Shown here: positions 9,623 to 19,094 of the stretch, in pieces
Layout: the number at the start of each line of letters is the position of its first letter
Numbering within the stretch: position 1 is the first letter of the stretch
Origin: Candidatus Babelota bacterium
GTDB lineage: Bacteria; Babelota; Babeliae; Babelales; Vermiphilaceae
DNA: 64,000 bases
Reading direction: 5' to 3'
Assembly (NCBI GenBank): GCA_003963225.1
Contig: RXKB01000016.1
Coordinates: forward strand, 1 to 64,000
The notes under the pieces: generated by a model
What the model was told of the DNA's origin: nothing
Databases searched by the model: none
The model's input: the letters and a program-made list of their open reading frames with translations, nothing else
Made by a program: the position numbers and the translations under genes

Positions 9623-12097
9623 ATGAAGCAATTTTTTTATAAAAAAAATAGTGTATTTTTAATAATTTTAATTTTTAATTTTGTTAAATTAGACTTTTGT
9701 TCTTTTAATTTATTGCCTTCTAATGTTTTATTGCAATTACAGTTATTTGAAAACAAGCAATATGCATTTTTTGTTTCATATATTATTTTATTGATAGGCT
9801 ATTCTTGTTGTAAGTATCAAATTAAAAAATTAAGTAATACATTTGTTGATAGAAACACAGTAGTGGTTCAAAGTACACAAGATGTAATAACTAGTTGTGA
9901 TGGCAATCATTTATATATAGAAGCAGATGTAATGGTGGCTCCAGCAAGCTGTATAAGGCTTAATTATATAGAAGCATTATCTAAAGATTTGTTAAGTATT
10001 ATATTTTTATTTTTAATAAACGATGACCTTGATGTAAAGCCTAACTGTCAATATTTTGATGATTATTTAATAACTCGATCAGTAAGTAATTATGAGAATA
10101 TTTTTTTTGTCAATAAAAATTTTTGTCAATATATTGTCTATGTGACCCAAAGCTATAATCTTTTGCCAGGTCTTTTTCCAACAGTTAATTGTCTTACAAA
10201 AAATTTTACACAACGTTTTCCTATATATGTAAAGTCTTATCTGCCTAACGCCGTAAATAGAATCATGGCTATGATACAATTTTATAAAAGGCGCATCAAT
10301 GATTTGGAAGCTCCTATTCAACGATTTTTCGATAATATTAAAAATAGCAATATGAATGAAACACATATATTTTTACAAAGTAGGTCTTTAATTTACGAAT
10401 ATACAACAGATGAAACAAGAACTTTTTGCGGCTATCAAATGGAACCTTTTTTTAGCTATCAAATTTTTATACCAAGATTAATAGCCCTATATAAGCTATA
10501 TAATGAGCAGAGTGATGTTTATACCAAGTATGTAACCATACCCTTGCTTGAACGTATATTGTATGCAACCTGTATGGACAGTATTTTAGGGCTGCAACTT
10601 TTAATGTTGTTGGAAATGTATATGCATCGAAGGGAAGATTTGATTTCAATAAATTATAACGATTGTTTATCTAGTACAACAGTAGAAGAATTATTAAAAA
10701 CAACATGGAATTTTCATATAGATTTTATTAGTGCCAGATATCAATTGGATAAAGAAAATAGTATATTAAAAGATTTAAATAATCATTTTAATAAGACGAT
10801 GAATGATATGGAATATGTATTTTTAAAAAATATAAGTATATCGTCTAGAATCGGACATATAATAAAAAATCTTAGTATAGAAAAATATTTAGATCTTACT
10901 GATTATAATTATGATTTAATTTTGTTTTTTCATACGATAGATCTTTATGTAAAAACACAAGCTTCAGATTATTTTAAATTTAAAGGGTTTTTTTGTGAGA
11001 ACAGTATACTTACCTTACCATTATTTTCTTTTATAAAAAAAACTTTTCCTTCTTTAAAAGAAATAATCGTCAAGGATATAGATAGTGCCATATGTTGTGA
11101 TATGAATGATCAAAACAACTTCTTAAGTTCTTGTGTAGATGGCATATATATTGTAAAAAGTTTTCAAAATGACCAAGATGCTGCTATAAAAAAACAAGTA
11201 GACAAAATTAAAAAAATGTGCATTAATCCATTAGTAATGCAATATCTTCAGATATTGAGTGAAAAAGTAGATGCAAAAATTACTTGTAAAGACGTATGTT
11301 TTTTGCAAAAATATATATTTTTTTTTAATGAACAATATCTAAAGAATATCGATCATAAGCTTAGATACTATAAAGATAAAGATAATTTTTGTACTTATTT
11401 GGGTATGGAAAATTTAAATAATACAAATAATAAATCTGAGATATATAATTTTTTTCGCTTGGAGCAATCTATTCTAGAAGAATATAATAAACAGTTTAAT
11501 GAACACATAGAAAGTATTAAGTGTCTGCCAAATACTAATATAATACTATCTGCGCTTAATCAGATATTTAGTTTATTTAATAAACAATCATATGCAAAAG
11601 AACTAAAATCTCTGCAAGACACGATAGATCGAATAGTACGTATAGAGACAATAAGTACCAAGATTGATCAGAATTTTGTAACTATGTTAGGCGATTTAGA
11701 AACAAATTTGGAGTGTGTCAATAAAATGTGTAATTTATTAGAAGATAAAATTAAAGATCATAAAAAAATTTCTGCTGATATAACATTTTTATATGACATA
11801 TTTTTTATTTTTATGGATAATCCAAATGCGTTAAGCCGTGTTCAAGAATCGCTCATGAGAATGTTTAAAGATGCACAAGAAAAACGTTTGAGTACCTTTT
11901 TTAATAATAGCGTAAATAATATTAAGATAGGGCTTATAAACTATGCATATAGAGTTCAATATTGTCTTGAAAACAAAGCAAAAAAAGAACAAGTGCCTAT
12001 TGTAAGTGCTGTAATAGATAATCTTAAAAAAACAGACAACATGTTATTAGTAAATTTTATAAAAACTAAAAATGTCTTACATGAGCTAATATGTTAA
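9623..12097 (+). CDS. Large exported or membrane-anchored protein, F-box-like motif
   Basis: An 824-residue protein with an export signal (about residues 10-27) and a second hydrophobic segment (about 48-61), so it may be membrane-anchored. Residues about 118-172 (ALSKDLLSIIFLFL, then FFVNKNFCQYI) resemble an F-box-like pattern seen in other exported proteins here. The rest is helical and rich in Asn, Lys and Asp. From about residue 600 to the end the pattern suits coiled coil (LFNKQS, LQDTIDRIVRIE, NKMCNLLEDKIKD). No enzyme motif was recognised. It has no strong Shine-Dalgarno. It is followed by sufS after 83 bases, which probably has its own promoter. Confidence 0.75.
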   Translation: MKQFFYKKNSVFLIILIFNFVKLDFCSFNLLPSNVLLQLQLFENKQYAFFVSYIILLIGYSCCKYQIKKLSNTFVDRNTVVVQSTQDVITSCDGNHLYIEADVMVAPASCIRLNYIEALSKDLLSIIFLFLINDDLDVKPNCQYFDDYLITRSVSNYENIFFVNKNFCQYIVYVTQSYNLLPGLFPTVNCLTKNFTQRFPIYVKSYLPNAVNRIMAMIQFYKRRINDLEAPIQRFFDNIKNSNMNETHIFLQSRSLIYEYTTDETRTFCGYQMEPFFSYQIFIPRLIALYKLYNEQSDVYTKYVTIPLLERILYATCMDSILGLQLLMLLEMYMHRREDLISINYNDCLSSTTVEELLKTTWNFHIDFISARYQLDKENSILKDLNNHFNKTMNDMEYVFLKNISISSRIGHIIKNLSIEKYLDLTDYNYDLILFFHTIDLYVKTQASDYFKFKGFFCENSILTLPLFSFIKKTFPSLKEIIVKDIDSAICCDMNDQNNFLSSCVDGIYIVKSFQNDQDAAIKKQVDKIKKMCINPLVMQYLQILSEKVDAKITCKDVCFLQKYIFFFNEQYLKNIDHKLRYYKDKDNFCTYLGMENLNNTNNKSEIYNFFRLEQSILEEYNKQFNEHIESIKCLPNTNIILSALNQIFSLFNKQSYAKELKSLQDTIDRIVRIETISTKIDQNFVTMLGDLETNLECVNKMCNLLEDKIKDHKKISADITFLYDIFFIFMDNPNALSRVQESLMRMFKDAQEKRLSTFFNNSVNNIKIGLINYAYRVQYCLENKAKKEQVPIVSAVIDNLKKTDNMLLVNFIKTKNVLHELIC

Positions 12098-12143
12098 TAA
12101 AAAATGTATTCTTTTAGGGTAAACTTATTTTTAAACAATTTTC

Positions 12144-12173
12144 TTGAGATCTTTTAGCTAATTAGTGTAAGCT
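12144..12173 (+). promoter_or_regulatory. Candidate sufS promoter, near-leaderless
   Basis: TTGAGA at 12144-12149 and TAAGCT at 12168-12173 are separated by 18 bases. Transcription would start within a base or two of the ATG at 12181, and no Shine-Dalgarno is present, so the mRNA may be leaderless. Confidence 0.35.
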
Positions 12174-12180
12174 AAATTGC

Positions 12181-13383
12181 ATGAAAAATATAAAAAAAGA
12201 TTTTCCTATTTTTAACAGAAAAGTTAATGGACATCCATTAGTTTATCTGGACAATGCTGCTACAGCTCAGCGCCCTTTGCAGGTAATTGAAACTGAAGAT
12301 TTTTTTTATACTAATTATAATTCTAATGTGCATCGTGGAGTCTACACTATTGCAGAAGAAGCAACAGCTGCGTACGAACAAGCTCGGGTAAAAATTGCTC
12401 ATTTTATTAATGCTTCAAAAGAAGAAGTAGTATTTACACAAGGCACAACGGCATCTATTAATACGGTTGCATATGCTTGGGCATTGCATACGCTTAAACC
12501 TGGAGATGAGATAGTGACCACTGAGTTTGAACACCATGCAAACCTGATTCCTTGGCAATTTGTTGCTCAAAAGACAGGAGCAACTTTAAAATATATACCT
12601 GTTTGCGCTGACGGGTCATTAGATTGCGCTGCAATTGATACTATTATTACTCATAAAACTAAGTTAGTAACATTTACCCTTGCAAGTCATATCCTGCGTG
12701 TTGAAATACCGCATCAAAAAATAATAGAAAAAGCAAAGTCAGTTGGCTCTTATGTTTTAATTGATGCTGCGCAGGCAGTTGCGCATCAAGCAATTGATGT
12801 ACAAAAACTGCAATCAGACTTTTTAGCTTTTTCAGGGCATAAACTATTTGGTCCAACTGGCATTGGTATTTTATACATTGCCAAGCATATGCATGAGCAA
12901 ATAGAACCTTTTTTTCGTGGAGGGGCAATGGTAGCAACGGTTGATTATAACGGTGCTACTTTTCAGCCGATTCCCCAACTTTTAGAAGCGGGTACTCCCC
13001 CTATTGCCCAGGCTATTGGCCTTGGCGCTGCAGTAGATTATGTGCAAGCAAATATAGATTTTAATGAGCTGCAACAATATGAACATGCGCTTTCATTACA
13101 CGTGTTAAATGGGTTAATGGATTTTAAACACGTTTCTATTGTTGGGCCTGCTGGGCAAACTAGTCATTTAGTTAGTTTTACTGTTAACGGGTTGCATGCG
13201 CATGATGTCGCTACTTTATTAGATGCGCAGGGAATTTGCGTGCGAGCGGGTACGCATTGTGCTCAGCCAATTGCAAGAAAATTGGGTATCTCATCTTGGT
13301 TGCGCGCAAGTGTTGGCCCATATAATTCTTTTGAAGATATTGAACTATTTTTAGATGTTATAAGACGCAGTGTATCAGATTAA
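12181..13383 (+). CDS. sufS: Cysteine desulfurase SufS
   Basis: PLP enzyme that converts cysteine to alanine and passes sulfur to the iron-sulfur scaffold. At 400 residues it is full length. The PLP lysine lies in SGHKLFGPTG, and the active-site Cys is in the SufS-type loop RAGTHCAQP. The N-terminal YLDNAAT and HRGVYT motifs are also typical. The partner scaffold is probably the SufU-like protein at 16856-17230, separated by three exported-protein genes. No sufB, sufC or sufD is in the window. Codons are somewhat richer in GC than in the neighbouring exported-protein genes. Confidence 0.96.
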   Translation: MKNIKKDFPIFNRKVNGHPLVYLDNAATAQRPLQVIETEDFFYTNYNSNVHRGVYTIAEEATAAYEQARVKIAHFINASKEEVVFTQGTTASINTVAYAWALHTLKPGDEIVTTEFEHHANLIPWQFVAQKTGATLKYIPVCADGSLDCAAIDTIITHKTKLVTFTLASHILRVEIPHQKIIEKAKSVGSYVLIDAAQAVAHQAIDVQKLQSDFLAFSGHKLFGPTGIGILYIAKHMHEQIEPFFRGGAMVATVDYNGATFQPIPQLLEAGTPPIAQAIGLGAAVDYVQANIDFNELQQYEHALSLHVLNGLMDFKHVSIVGPAGQTSHLVSFTVNGLHAHDVATLLDAQGICVRAGTHCAQPIARKLGISSWLRASVGPYNSFEDIELFLDVIRRSVSD

Positions 13384-13545
13384 TCATATCCCCATTCATT
13401 TTTGTTTTTTATTATTTATTGCGCATCAAATAAAATGCAGATGTTTAGTAATTAAAAAACATTTACAAAAAAAATTTTATTGTTATTATATTTCAAAATG
13501 AAACATTAAAATTTCAACATAATCAAAATAATAAGGATTATTCTT

Positions 13546-14424
13546 ATGCAATTAAAGTGTGCTTTGTTATTAGGTGTTTATATACAGTTTGCTATTGCAA
13601 GTGAATTAGTGCCTTCAACGCTTTTTGGCTTTAAAATAAAACGATCAACAGAGAAGGTCCCAAGTATAGATACGTTTAAAAATCTAGGTAATGATATTAT
13701 TGCTCCTTTAGTTTTTGCACAGTTATTGCCCAATCAAAATGATTCAGTAAACAATAATTTAATTATTATGTATAATAATTTAGGTCATTCTACTAATAAA
13801 TTCCTTGAATTGATTGAAATAATCAATGTATTCGCAGGGGAATGGTCTGTTAATACTTGTGACCTTACTGATTTTATTGATAAGCGCTATCAATACTATG
13901 CTGTTGAAAAAAATGATAATTCTGATCCATTAGAACGTTATTTAAAAGTGTTTAAAGATGCAAAAATAGTATATTATGCGCTTTCAATTATAAAGAAGTG
14001 TCAAGATCAAGAAATTCTTTTCTCATCAGAACAACGTTTTATTACAGAAAATTTAGCTCTTCTTGTTTGGGCATGTAAAAACGGGCATAAAGAAATAAGA
14101 ACGTTAGGTAATGAGTGCAATGTACGTGATCCCTTCCAGCATTTAGGTGGGCTTGCTAGTAATTGTCCTGAATTATTATTATATTACGCAAAAGAACTTT
14201 GTTCTGTCTCTGCTGGAATGACATTTGTTTATAAAGATATTGTATCTTGCCTTGGAATAGTATCTTTTGGTATATGTTGTGTTATTTTACAAGCTGCACG
14301 TGATTATGTGCAACATCACCCTTTTAATAATACGGTTTTATGCTCAAGATATTTTTTAAAAGATGATCAAATTATTTCTATAGAAGAGATGGATACTGTT
14401 ATTGAAGCTTCTGTTTTTGAGTAG
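13546..14424 (+). CDS. Exported protein of unknown function
   Basis: A 292-residue protein with a signal peptide (MQLKCALLLGVYIQFAIA, cleavage before SEL) and a good Shine-Dalgarno (AAGGA). The region ELIEIINVFAGEW through PLERYLKVFKDAKIVYY has the same pattern as a stretch of the convergent gene product at 14514-15476 (QLIDALAGKY, then PFEQFLKAFEEIKTLY). The two are therefore likely diverged duplicates. There is a hydrophobic patch near residues 235-255 and no catalytic motif is visible. Confidence 0.72.
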   Translation: MQLKCALLLGVYIQFAIASELVPSTLFGFKIKRSTEKVPSIDTFKNLGNDIIAPLVFAQLLPNQNDSVNNNLIIMYNNLGHSTNKFLELIEIINVFAGEWSVNTCDLTDFIDKRYQYYAVEKNDNSDPLERYLKVFKDAKIVYYALSIIKKCQDQEILFSSEQRFITENLALLVWACKNGHKEIRTLGNECNVRDPFQHLGGLASNCPELLLYYAKELCSVSAGMTFVYKDIVSCLGIVSFGICCVILQAARDYVQHHPFNNTVLCSRYFLKDDQIISIEEMDTVIEASVFE

Positions 14425-14476
14425 CATAGTAAACTTATAACAATATGTTAAATACCATTTTTATTGTTTAATAATT

Positions 14477-14513
14477 AAACAAATAACCTTTTTTAAAAAA
14501 AGGTTATTTGTTT
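14477..14513. terminator. Bidirectional terminator hairpin
   Basis: AACAAATAACC with a T-run is mirrored by an A-run with GGTTATTTGTT, giving a stem that is U-rich on either strand. It lies between two convergent genes and touches the stop of the minus-strand gene, so it can end both. Confidence 0.7.
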
Positions 14514-15476
14514 TTAGATCATATTTCTGCTTAAATTTTCAGGAATTTTATATGATCTAGTTTCTGTTTGTGTCTTATTATATGTTTTGCATAATTGTTC
14601 AGTTATTAAGTGTATAATATAAGGTGTAATATTATCAGGAGCACAAGTATTGTATAAGCAAGGATCATAATTATTTTTTATTAAATTAGTTAAGGGAAAA
14701 ATTATTAAATACATTAAATGTAGTATATCTACATTAGAGTTTGTATTGTCTATGAATTGATACTCACTATCAATTCTATAGGGTTCCAAGTAAAATTCTG
14801 GTGTGCCAAGGGCATATAACGATACTCTTAATCTTTCCTGTACTGTTAAAAATACATCGCACGTTTCTGGAAGAACTGATCCATCAGGCAATCGAGTGAT
14901 AAATCCTTTTTTTGCCAAATTGACTATAATATCTGAATAATTACAAATAATGTCATATTCTTTGGGCAATATAGGAAGATTACTTTGTATTGCCGTAATG
15001 GTTTTTTTACTGGAATACAAAGTTTTTATTTCTTCAAAAGCTTTTAAAAACTGTTCAAATGGTTTTTCTGTGCTTTTTTCATGAATGATTATGCCCCAGT
15101 GAAATTCAAGCTTGTTTATAACAAACGCGAAAGGCTTGTTATATTTTCCTGCCAATGCATCTATTAATTGTATTGCTGTAAAATATGTAAGTGGTCTTTT
15201 GCCAAGCTGTTCAGTTAAAAAAAAATTATTATCAACACGATCATTTTTTGTATAGCCAGCATAATAAAAGTTGCTTATGTATTGTATGCACTCTGGTGGA
15301 AGTTGCGGTATTCTATTATCTTGAGTGCCTGCGGGGCTCATATCTGTTCTTTTTAATAGGCAATTTTTTGCTTCTTTGACCCATTTAGTAAATATATTAT
15401 TTGGATTCATGCCATGTATATTAGTCAATTGGACAGCGATTATAATTAGGTTTAATTTTTTGTTGCCTGTAAACAT
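14514..15476 (-). CDS. Exported protein with weak F-box-like start
   Basis: A 320-residue protein with an export signal (KKLNLIIIAVQLTNIHG) followed by MN, matching the recurrent Met after the signal. Residues about 58-70 (QLPPECIQYISNF) look like the first helix of an F-box. The middle shares a pattern with the neighbouring gene product at 13546-14424. The C-terminal half includes a hydrophobic helix (LMYLIIFPLTNLI). AAGG lies about 11 bases upstream of the ATG. Function unknown. Confidence 0.7.
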   Translation of the reverse strand: MFTGNKKLNLIIIAVQLTNIHGMNPNNIFTKWVKEAKNCLLKRTDMSPAGTQDNRIPQLPPECIQYISNFYYAGYTKNDRVDNNFFLTEQLGKRPLTYFTAIQLIDALAGKYNKPFAFVINKLEFHWGIIIHEKSTEKPFEQFLKAFEEIKTLYSSKKTITAIQSNLPILPKEYDIICNYSDIIVNLAKKGFITRLPDGSVLPETCDVFLTVQERLRVSLYALGTPEFYLEPYRIDSEYQFIDNTNSNVDILHLMYLIIFPLTNLIKNNYDPCLYNTCAPDNITPYIIHLITEQLCKTYNKTQTETRSYKIPENLSRNMI

Positions 15477-15742
15477 TGAAGCTGACCTTAATAAAAATAT
15501 TGCAAAATGATTAATTATTGTAATTTCTTTTTTTAATAAGTAAATTTTTTACTTATTTTTTATTCTTTAAGAAATGATATAGGCAAGAAGTAATTGGATT
15601 TTTTTATATATTAATGGTTTAACAAGGCTGTTTTTTTATATAACAATGATATATTTTTACATACAGTATGGGCTTTACAAATATATGCAAAGCCCAATAA
15701 AATAGTAATATTTTAGATTGCTAGCAAATTATTATAATACAA

Positions 15743-16687
15743 TCATTTATCATTATTAGTAATTAAAAAAGTATACTTAGATTTTTTGGGCAAGGGAATA
15801 GTAGATTCGATGCTAAAAAAATTTGTTTGATGTACAAAGTGGGGAGGGTTATTAGTAGTAGAGTTTCTTACAACCGTTATTCCTAATTTTTCATTTTTAT
15901 GGTATCTGATTATTTTTGGATAGTCTGGTGTATCTACTATATTCGGGCATACATTAACTAAAATAGTTGTATTTTTTGATTCTTCATAAAATAAACCTTT
16001 TAATGTTAATTTAATTAATTCTCCTTTTATTTTTTGATTTTTTTTAAGACATGATTTTAAACTTTGTGGGACGTTATGACCAAAGAGATGTCTTGAATAA
16101 GGCGAATTGAAGGCTGGATTTTTAATTATTGGATTGTATGTAGCATTTTGCCGTAGAAGATTCAAAAAACCTTTGCTCAAAGGATGATTTAAGTTATTGT
16201 TTTTAAATAATCTCTGTATGATAGTGCCTATTAAAAATGCAACTTTTGGTTGTTGAACAATATTATTACATCTCTTATATTCTTTATAAAATTCTTTGTT
16301 TGGATGATGTGTATCATTATAAAACGACCCATTGTTAAGGTACAAATATAATATACATGAATTGCAACCTATTTCACCTCTACTCAGCCAGTCATTACCT
16401 ATACGAGCTATTTCTTTAGCAATTTTGCTATTTAATCGCCTGTGTGCTTCTTTGCATGTACGACTAAATTCTACTATATGTTGTAACCAATCCATCTGTT
16501 TTGCATAAAAATTTAGATGTGGAATTAGTTTACAAACGTCGTCACCAGGTTTTTCTGGTTCTACCTCTAGATAATAGTTAGTAATAATTTCCACATATTC
16601 ATAATTAAGTTCACGCATAGTTTCATTTTCCATACCGTGTGTTGTCAAGCAGATAAATGATAGTAATAATAAAAAACAGTTTTTCAT
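15743..16687 (-). CDS. Exported protein with F-box-like N-terminus
   Basis: I chose the second ATG (16687). The sequence AAAGGAT lies six bases before it, while the first ATG (16693) overlaps this Shine-Dalgarno. The 314-residue product begins with a signal peptide (MKNCFLLLLSFICLTTHG) and then MEN. The next 70 residues (YVEIITNYYL, then HIVEFSRTCKEAHRRL) fit an F-box-like two-part pattern with the TCK motif also seen at 24929-25834. The remainder is basic and Asn/Pro-rich with no recognised domain. Confidence 0.7.
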   Translation of the reverse strand: MKNCFLLLLSFICLTTHGMENETMRELNYEYVEIITNYYLEVEPEKPGDDVCKLIPHLNFYAKQMDWLQHIVEFSRTCKEAHRRLNSKIAKEIARIGNDWLSRGEIGCNSCILYLYLNNGSFYNDTHHPNKEFYKEYKRCNNIVQQPKVAFLIGTIIQRLFKNNNLNHPLSKGFLNLLRQNATYNPIIKNPAFNSPYSRHLFGHNVPQSLKSCLKKNQKIKGELIKLTLKGLFYEESKNTTILVNVCPNIVDTPDYPKIIRYHKNEKLGITVVRNSTTNNPPHFVHQTNFFSIESTIPLPKKSKYTFLITNNDK

Positions 16688-16817
16688 ATTCATCCTTTAT
16701 GTAAAAAAAATAGAAACTTTGATGCTTTATTTATTTATATGATGCAATATTGTAAATTAAAATTTTTATTAATCAATTTTTATTTTTTTTCAAATATTTT
16801 TTATAGTAAAAAAAACG

Positions 16818-16848
16818 TTGATTTTTTTAGTAACAACTATGGTATACT
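16818..16848 (+). promoter_or_regulatory. Candidate promoter of the SufU-like gene, leaderless
   Basis: TTGATT at 16818 and an extended -10 TGGTATACT (TATACT at 16843-16848) are 19 bases apart. The predicted start of transcription is about base 16855, immediately before the ATG at 16856. No Shine-Dalgarno exists. The same TGGTATACT occurs upstream of orn. Confidence 0.45.
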
Positions 16849-16855
16849 AATAAGT

Positions 16856-17230
16856 ATGAAAAACTTATATCATATGGTTTTAACAGATCATTTTCGCAAT
16901 CCTCGCAACAGCAAGCCTTTGTCAGAGCACAATGTTGCATTAACTAATGTAAATCCATTGTGTGGGGACATGGTTAATATACAGATAAAATGCGATGGAG
17001 ACACTATTACTAATATTGGCATTCAAGCCAATGGATGTGTTATTTCTGTGGCTGTTGCTTCATTGTTATCAGAACTGGTTTTGCATAAACAGATACACGA
17101 AGTTAATGCATTAGATGCAGGCATTGTGCAAAAGCTAGTTGGTATGGATTTAGGGCCAACGCGGTTGAAATGTGCGCTTTTAGGGTTAAAAGCAATACAG
17201 GAAGGGATAAAAACATACAAAAAAAGTTAA
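16856..17230 (+). CDS. sufU: SufU/IscU-type iron-sulfur scaffold
   Basis: Scaffold on which iron-sulfur clusters are built from sulfur supplied by a desulfurase such as SufS. The 124-residue product starts MKNLYHMVLTDHFRNPRN, typical of the family. All three ligand Cys are present: NPLCGD (with the conserved Asp), NGCVIS and TRLKCALLGL. Its short length and overall pattern are closer to SufU/IscU than to NifU. A longer frame beginning at 16739 would add about 39 Lys/Phe/Asn-rich residues. I reject that, because the promoter and family alignment support 16856. Confidence 0.9.
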   Translation: MKNLYHMVLTDHFRNPRNSKPLSEHNVALTNVNPLCGDMVNIQIKCDGDTITNIGIQANGCVISVAVASLLSELVLHKQIHEVNALDAGIVQKLVGMDLGPTRLKCALLGLKAIQEGIKTYKKS

Positions 17231-17237
17231 TGCCTGG

Positions 17238-17717
17238 TTAATTGTACAGCCATATATAAAAATTTAAATATGTTGCAAACAAAAGCCACATCAAATAGGG
17301 CAGCATTAGAAAAAAGACGTTTTGTAAGGTTTGGTGTGATGCATACAATATGCCAATAACCAAAAAGTCCATACAAAAAAGCACCAGCAAAGCCAAGCTA
17401 ATTAAATGATAAGTAAAAAATAAAGGCGTCCAACTCCAGTTCAACAAAAGCTGTCCAATATATAACATTTTAATGTATTGCAAGTTTGGAAATGGCTTTG
17501 CATGCCATAGTGCAAACCCACAAATACCAATTGCCGTGTACAACAACGTCCAAACAACAGGAAAAATATAGTTTGGTGGGGTCAAGGGTGATCGTGCAAG
17601 CAAACTGTACCAACTGTTTACACCTGGCCTTGTTGCGTATCCAATACAATTGCTAATAAGAATAAGTGAGCTAATCCATAGCGCCAAAGAAAAGTGTTCT
17701 TTTTTTAGAAAGATCAT
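17238..17717 (-). CDS. tspO: TspO/MBR family membrane protein
   Basis: TspO/MBR proteins are five-helix membrane proteins that bind porphyrins and cholesterol-like ligands. The 159-residue product matches well: the first helix, then SWYSLLARSPLTPPNYIFPVVWTLLY split over the known conserved points (TPP, VW, LY), LLLNWSWTPLFF, and a C-terminal LPYLMWLLFATYLN. I use the ATG at 17717, which has GGAG five bases upstream. The frame is open further upstream into the AlkD-like gene, but that extension is not family-like. It lies 19 bases behind the AlkD-like gene, so it is probably in the same unit. Confidence 0.9.
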   Translation of the reverse strand: MIFLKKEHFSLALWISSLILISNCIGYATRPGVNSWYSLLARSPLTPPNYIFPVVWTLLYTAIGICGFALWHAKPFPNLQYIKMLYIGQLLLNWSWTPLFFTYHLISLALLVLFCMDFLVIGILYASHQTLQNVFFLMLPYLMWLLFATYLNFYIWLYN

Positions 17718-17736
17718 GCATACTCCATATCTTAGT

Positions 17737-18426
17737 TTACTTTGTTGTATATTGAGCTTTATTTGGCAACTTTTCAACAGCATAACGTAACATAGTTTTT
17801 GCCATTTGATTAGCGTGCGCATTAAGAAATATAATAAGCAGAGCTTCATCTTTTTTACCAGCTTCGCGCAACATCCATCCAACAGCTTTATGTATTAAAT
17901 CATGCTTGTCGTTAAGTAATAGCTTTGCAATGGTAAAGGTAACATCTACTTTTGATTGACGTATAAAATACCATGTGGCAACAATAGCAATCCGCCGATG
18001 CCAAACGTTTTTAGAGGTTGCTAGTTTGTAAAGCTTTTCAATGTCTTTGTCAAATAAATAGTGCCCCACAATATGGTGTGCTGAAGAATCAACTAAGTTC
18101 CAGTTATTAATGTATTCAATATTTTTAAGATAAAAATGATAAAGATTTTTTTGTTGGTCAGGGGTACTTTTTTGATATTGCATAACAAGAATAAGCAATC
18201 CCAAAAGACGGCACTCGTTGTAAGGCGATGAAAGAAGCTCTTGAACGCAATCTATAGAAATGCTTTTGTATTTTTTTGCTAATATTCTTAGATGTGAAAC
18301 CGTAATGCCTAAAAACTGGTCATGAGCAGCGTACTGTTCAGGTTCACACTTGAAAAACCGACGTGCTTGTGCTTGCGTGAGTGTAACATAGTTGAGCAGT
18401 TCTTCTTGTATTTCTTGTAAATTCAT
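17737..18426 (-). CDS. AlkD-like DNA alkylation repair protein
   Basis: HEAT-repeat DNA glycosylase fold of the DNA alkylation repair family (AlkC/AlkD), which removes bulky or cationic alkylated bases. The 229-residue protein shows the family marks NNWNLVDSSA, KNVWHRRIAIVATW and HKAVGWMLREAGK. The catalytic Asp and DNA-facing Trp/Arg positions fall in these motifs. Its start overlaps the stop of the DUF1398 gene by four bases (ATGA), and tspO follows after 19 bases, so these three appear to form one operon. Confidence 0.92.
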   Translation of the reverse strand: MNLQEIQEELLNYVTLTQAQARRFFKCEPEQYAAHDQFLGITVSHLRILAKKYKSISIDCVQELLSSPYNECRLLGLLILVMQYQKSTPDQQKNLYHFYLKNIEYINNWNLVDSSAHHIVGHYLFDKDIEKLYKLATSKNVWHRRIAIVATWYFIRQSKVDVTFTIAKLLLNDKHDLIHKAVGWMLREAGKKDEALLIIFLNAHANQMAKTMLRYAVEKLPNKAQYTTK

Positions 18427-18824
18427 ACTGTTGGAACATGCTCGGTATGGTGTTGATCCTCTGCATCATTAAAATACGTCACCGTTCTTTTTGCAATATC
18501 AACTTTATAATGCGTAGCGCCGTTTGCCGCAATATCATGTAAAAAATCTATATAATCTGTGTGTTCAACAATATGTTTATGGATAGCATTTTGTATACCA
18601 GCATTATTAAAAAGCTCGCTTGCTTTTACAGGGACATATCCTTCTAATGTGTTTTCCACAAAAGTAGACGAGTCAAGTTCAAAAACTGCTTTATAATAAT
18701 TTGCAAAATGAATGTGGTATTTTAACAAGCCATTACTTTTTAAAAGTTCAAATGTTTTTGGATAAGGATACTTATTAATGGTTGCTTCTTTTAAAATATT
18801 TTTAATGATAAACTCTTTACTCAT
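18423..18824 (-). CDS. DUF1398 family protein
   Basis: A 133-residue cytosolic protein whose pattern fits DUF1398: KTFELLKSNGLLKYHIHF, then DYIDFLHDIAANGATHYKVD and RTVTYFNDAED near the C-terminus. The function of this family is not established. It is the first gene of a three-gene set with the AlkD-like gene (four-base overlap) and tspO. The upstream DUF1653 gene ends 17 bases away on the same strand. Confidence 0.82.
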   Translation of the reverse strand: MSKEFIIKNILKEATINKYPYPKTFELLKSNGLLKYHIHFANYYKAVFELDSSTFVENTLEGYVPVKASELFNNAGIQNAIHKHIVEHTDYIDFLHDIAANGATHYKVDIAKRTVTYFNDAEDQHHTEHVPTV

Positions 18825-18841
18825 TTTGTATTTTCCCTAGA

Positions 18842-19060
18842 TTATACATTCGATATCAACGTAAACCTTTTCTTTTGCTGACCTTCAATAACAACATCTT
18901 CAGTGAACATAGAAAGTGGCCTTACCCAGAGACCATAATCGCCATACAATGCTTTGTACACAACTAGCTGTTCTAATGTTTCTGAATGCCTTGCTATATC
19001 AATTACTTCGTACAGATTGCCTTTGTAATGTTGGTACACACCTTTTTGTATGTTCTTCAT
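18842..19060 (-). CDS. DUF1653 family protein
   Basis: A 72-residue protein covering a complete DUF1653 domain (GVYQHYKGNLYEVIDIARHS, then LEQLVVYKALYGDYGLWVRP and MFTEDV). The function is unknown. The ATG at 19060 has AAAGG upstream. A longer frame runs back to 19180, but its extra residues are a translation of the tRNA-Ser gene and are not part of the protein. Confidence 0.9.
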   Translation of the reverse strand: MKNIQKGVYQHYKGNLYEVIDIARHSETLEQLVVYKALYGDYGLWVRPLSMFTEDVVIEGQQKKRFTLISNV

Positions 19061-19094
19061 AAATGCTACCTTTTTAAAAAATAACATGTACAAA

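Noticed and set aside
16739..16855. N-terminal extension of the SufU-like protein, like an export signal
   Set aside because: The promoter lies inside it, and the family start matches 16856. Low-complexity AT-rich sequence mimics a signal peptide.
17718..17882. N-terminal extension of TspO
   Set aside because: It runs into the AlkD-like gene, and GGAG supports the internal ATG.
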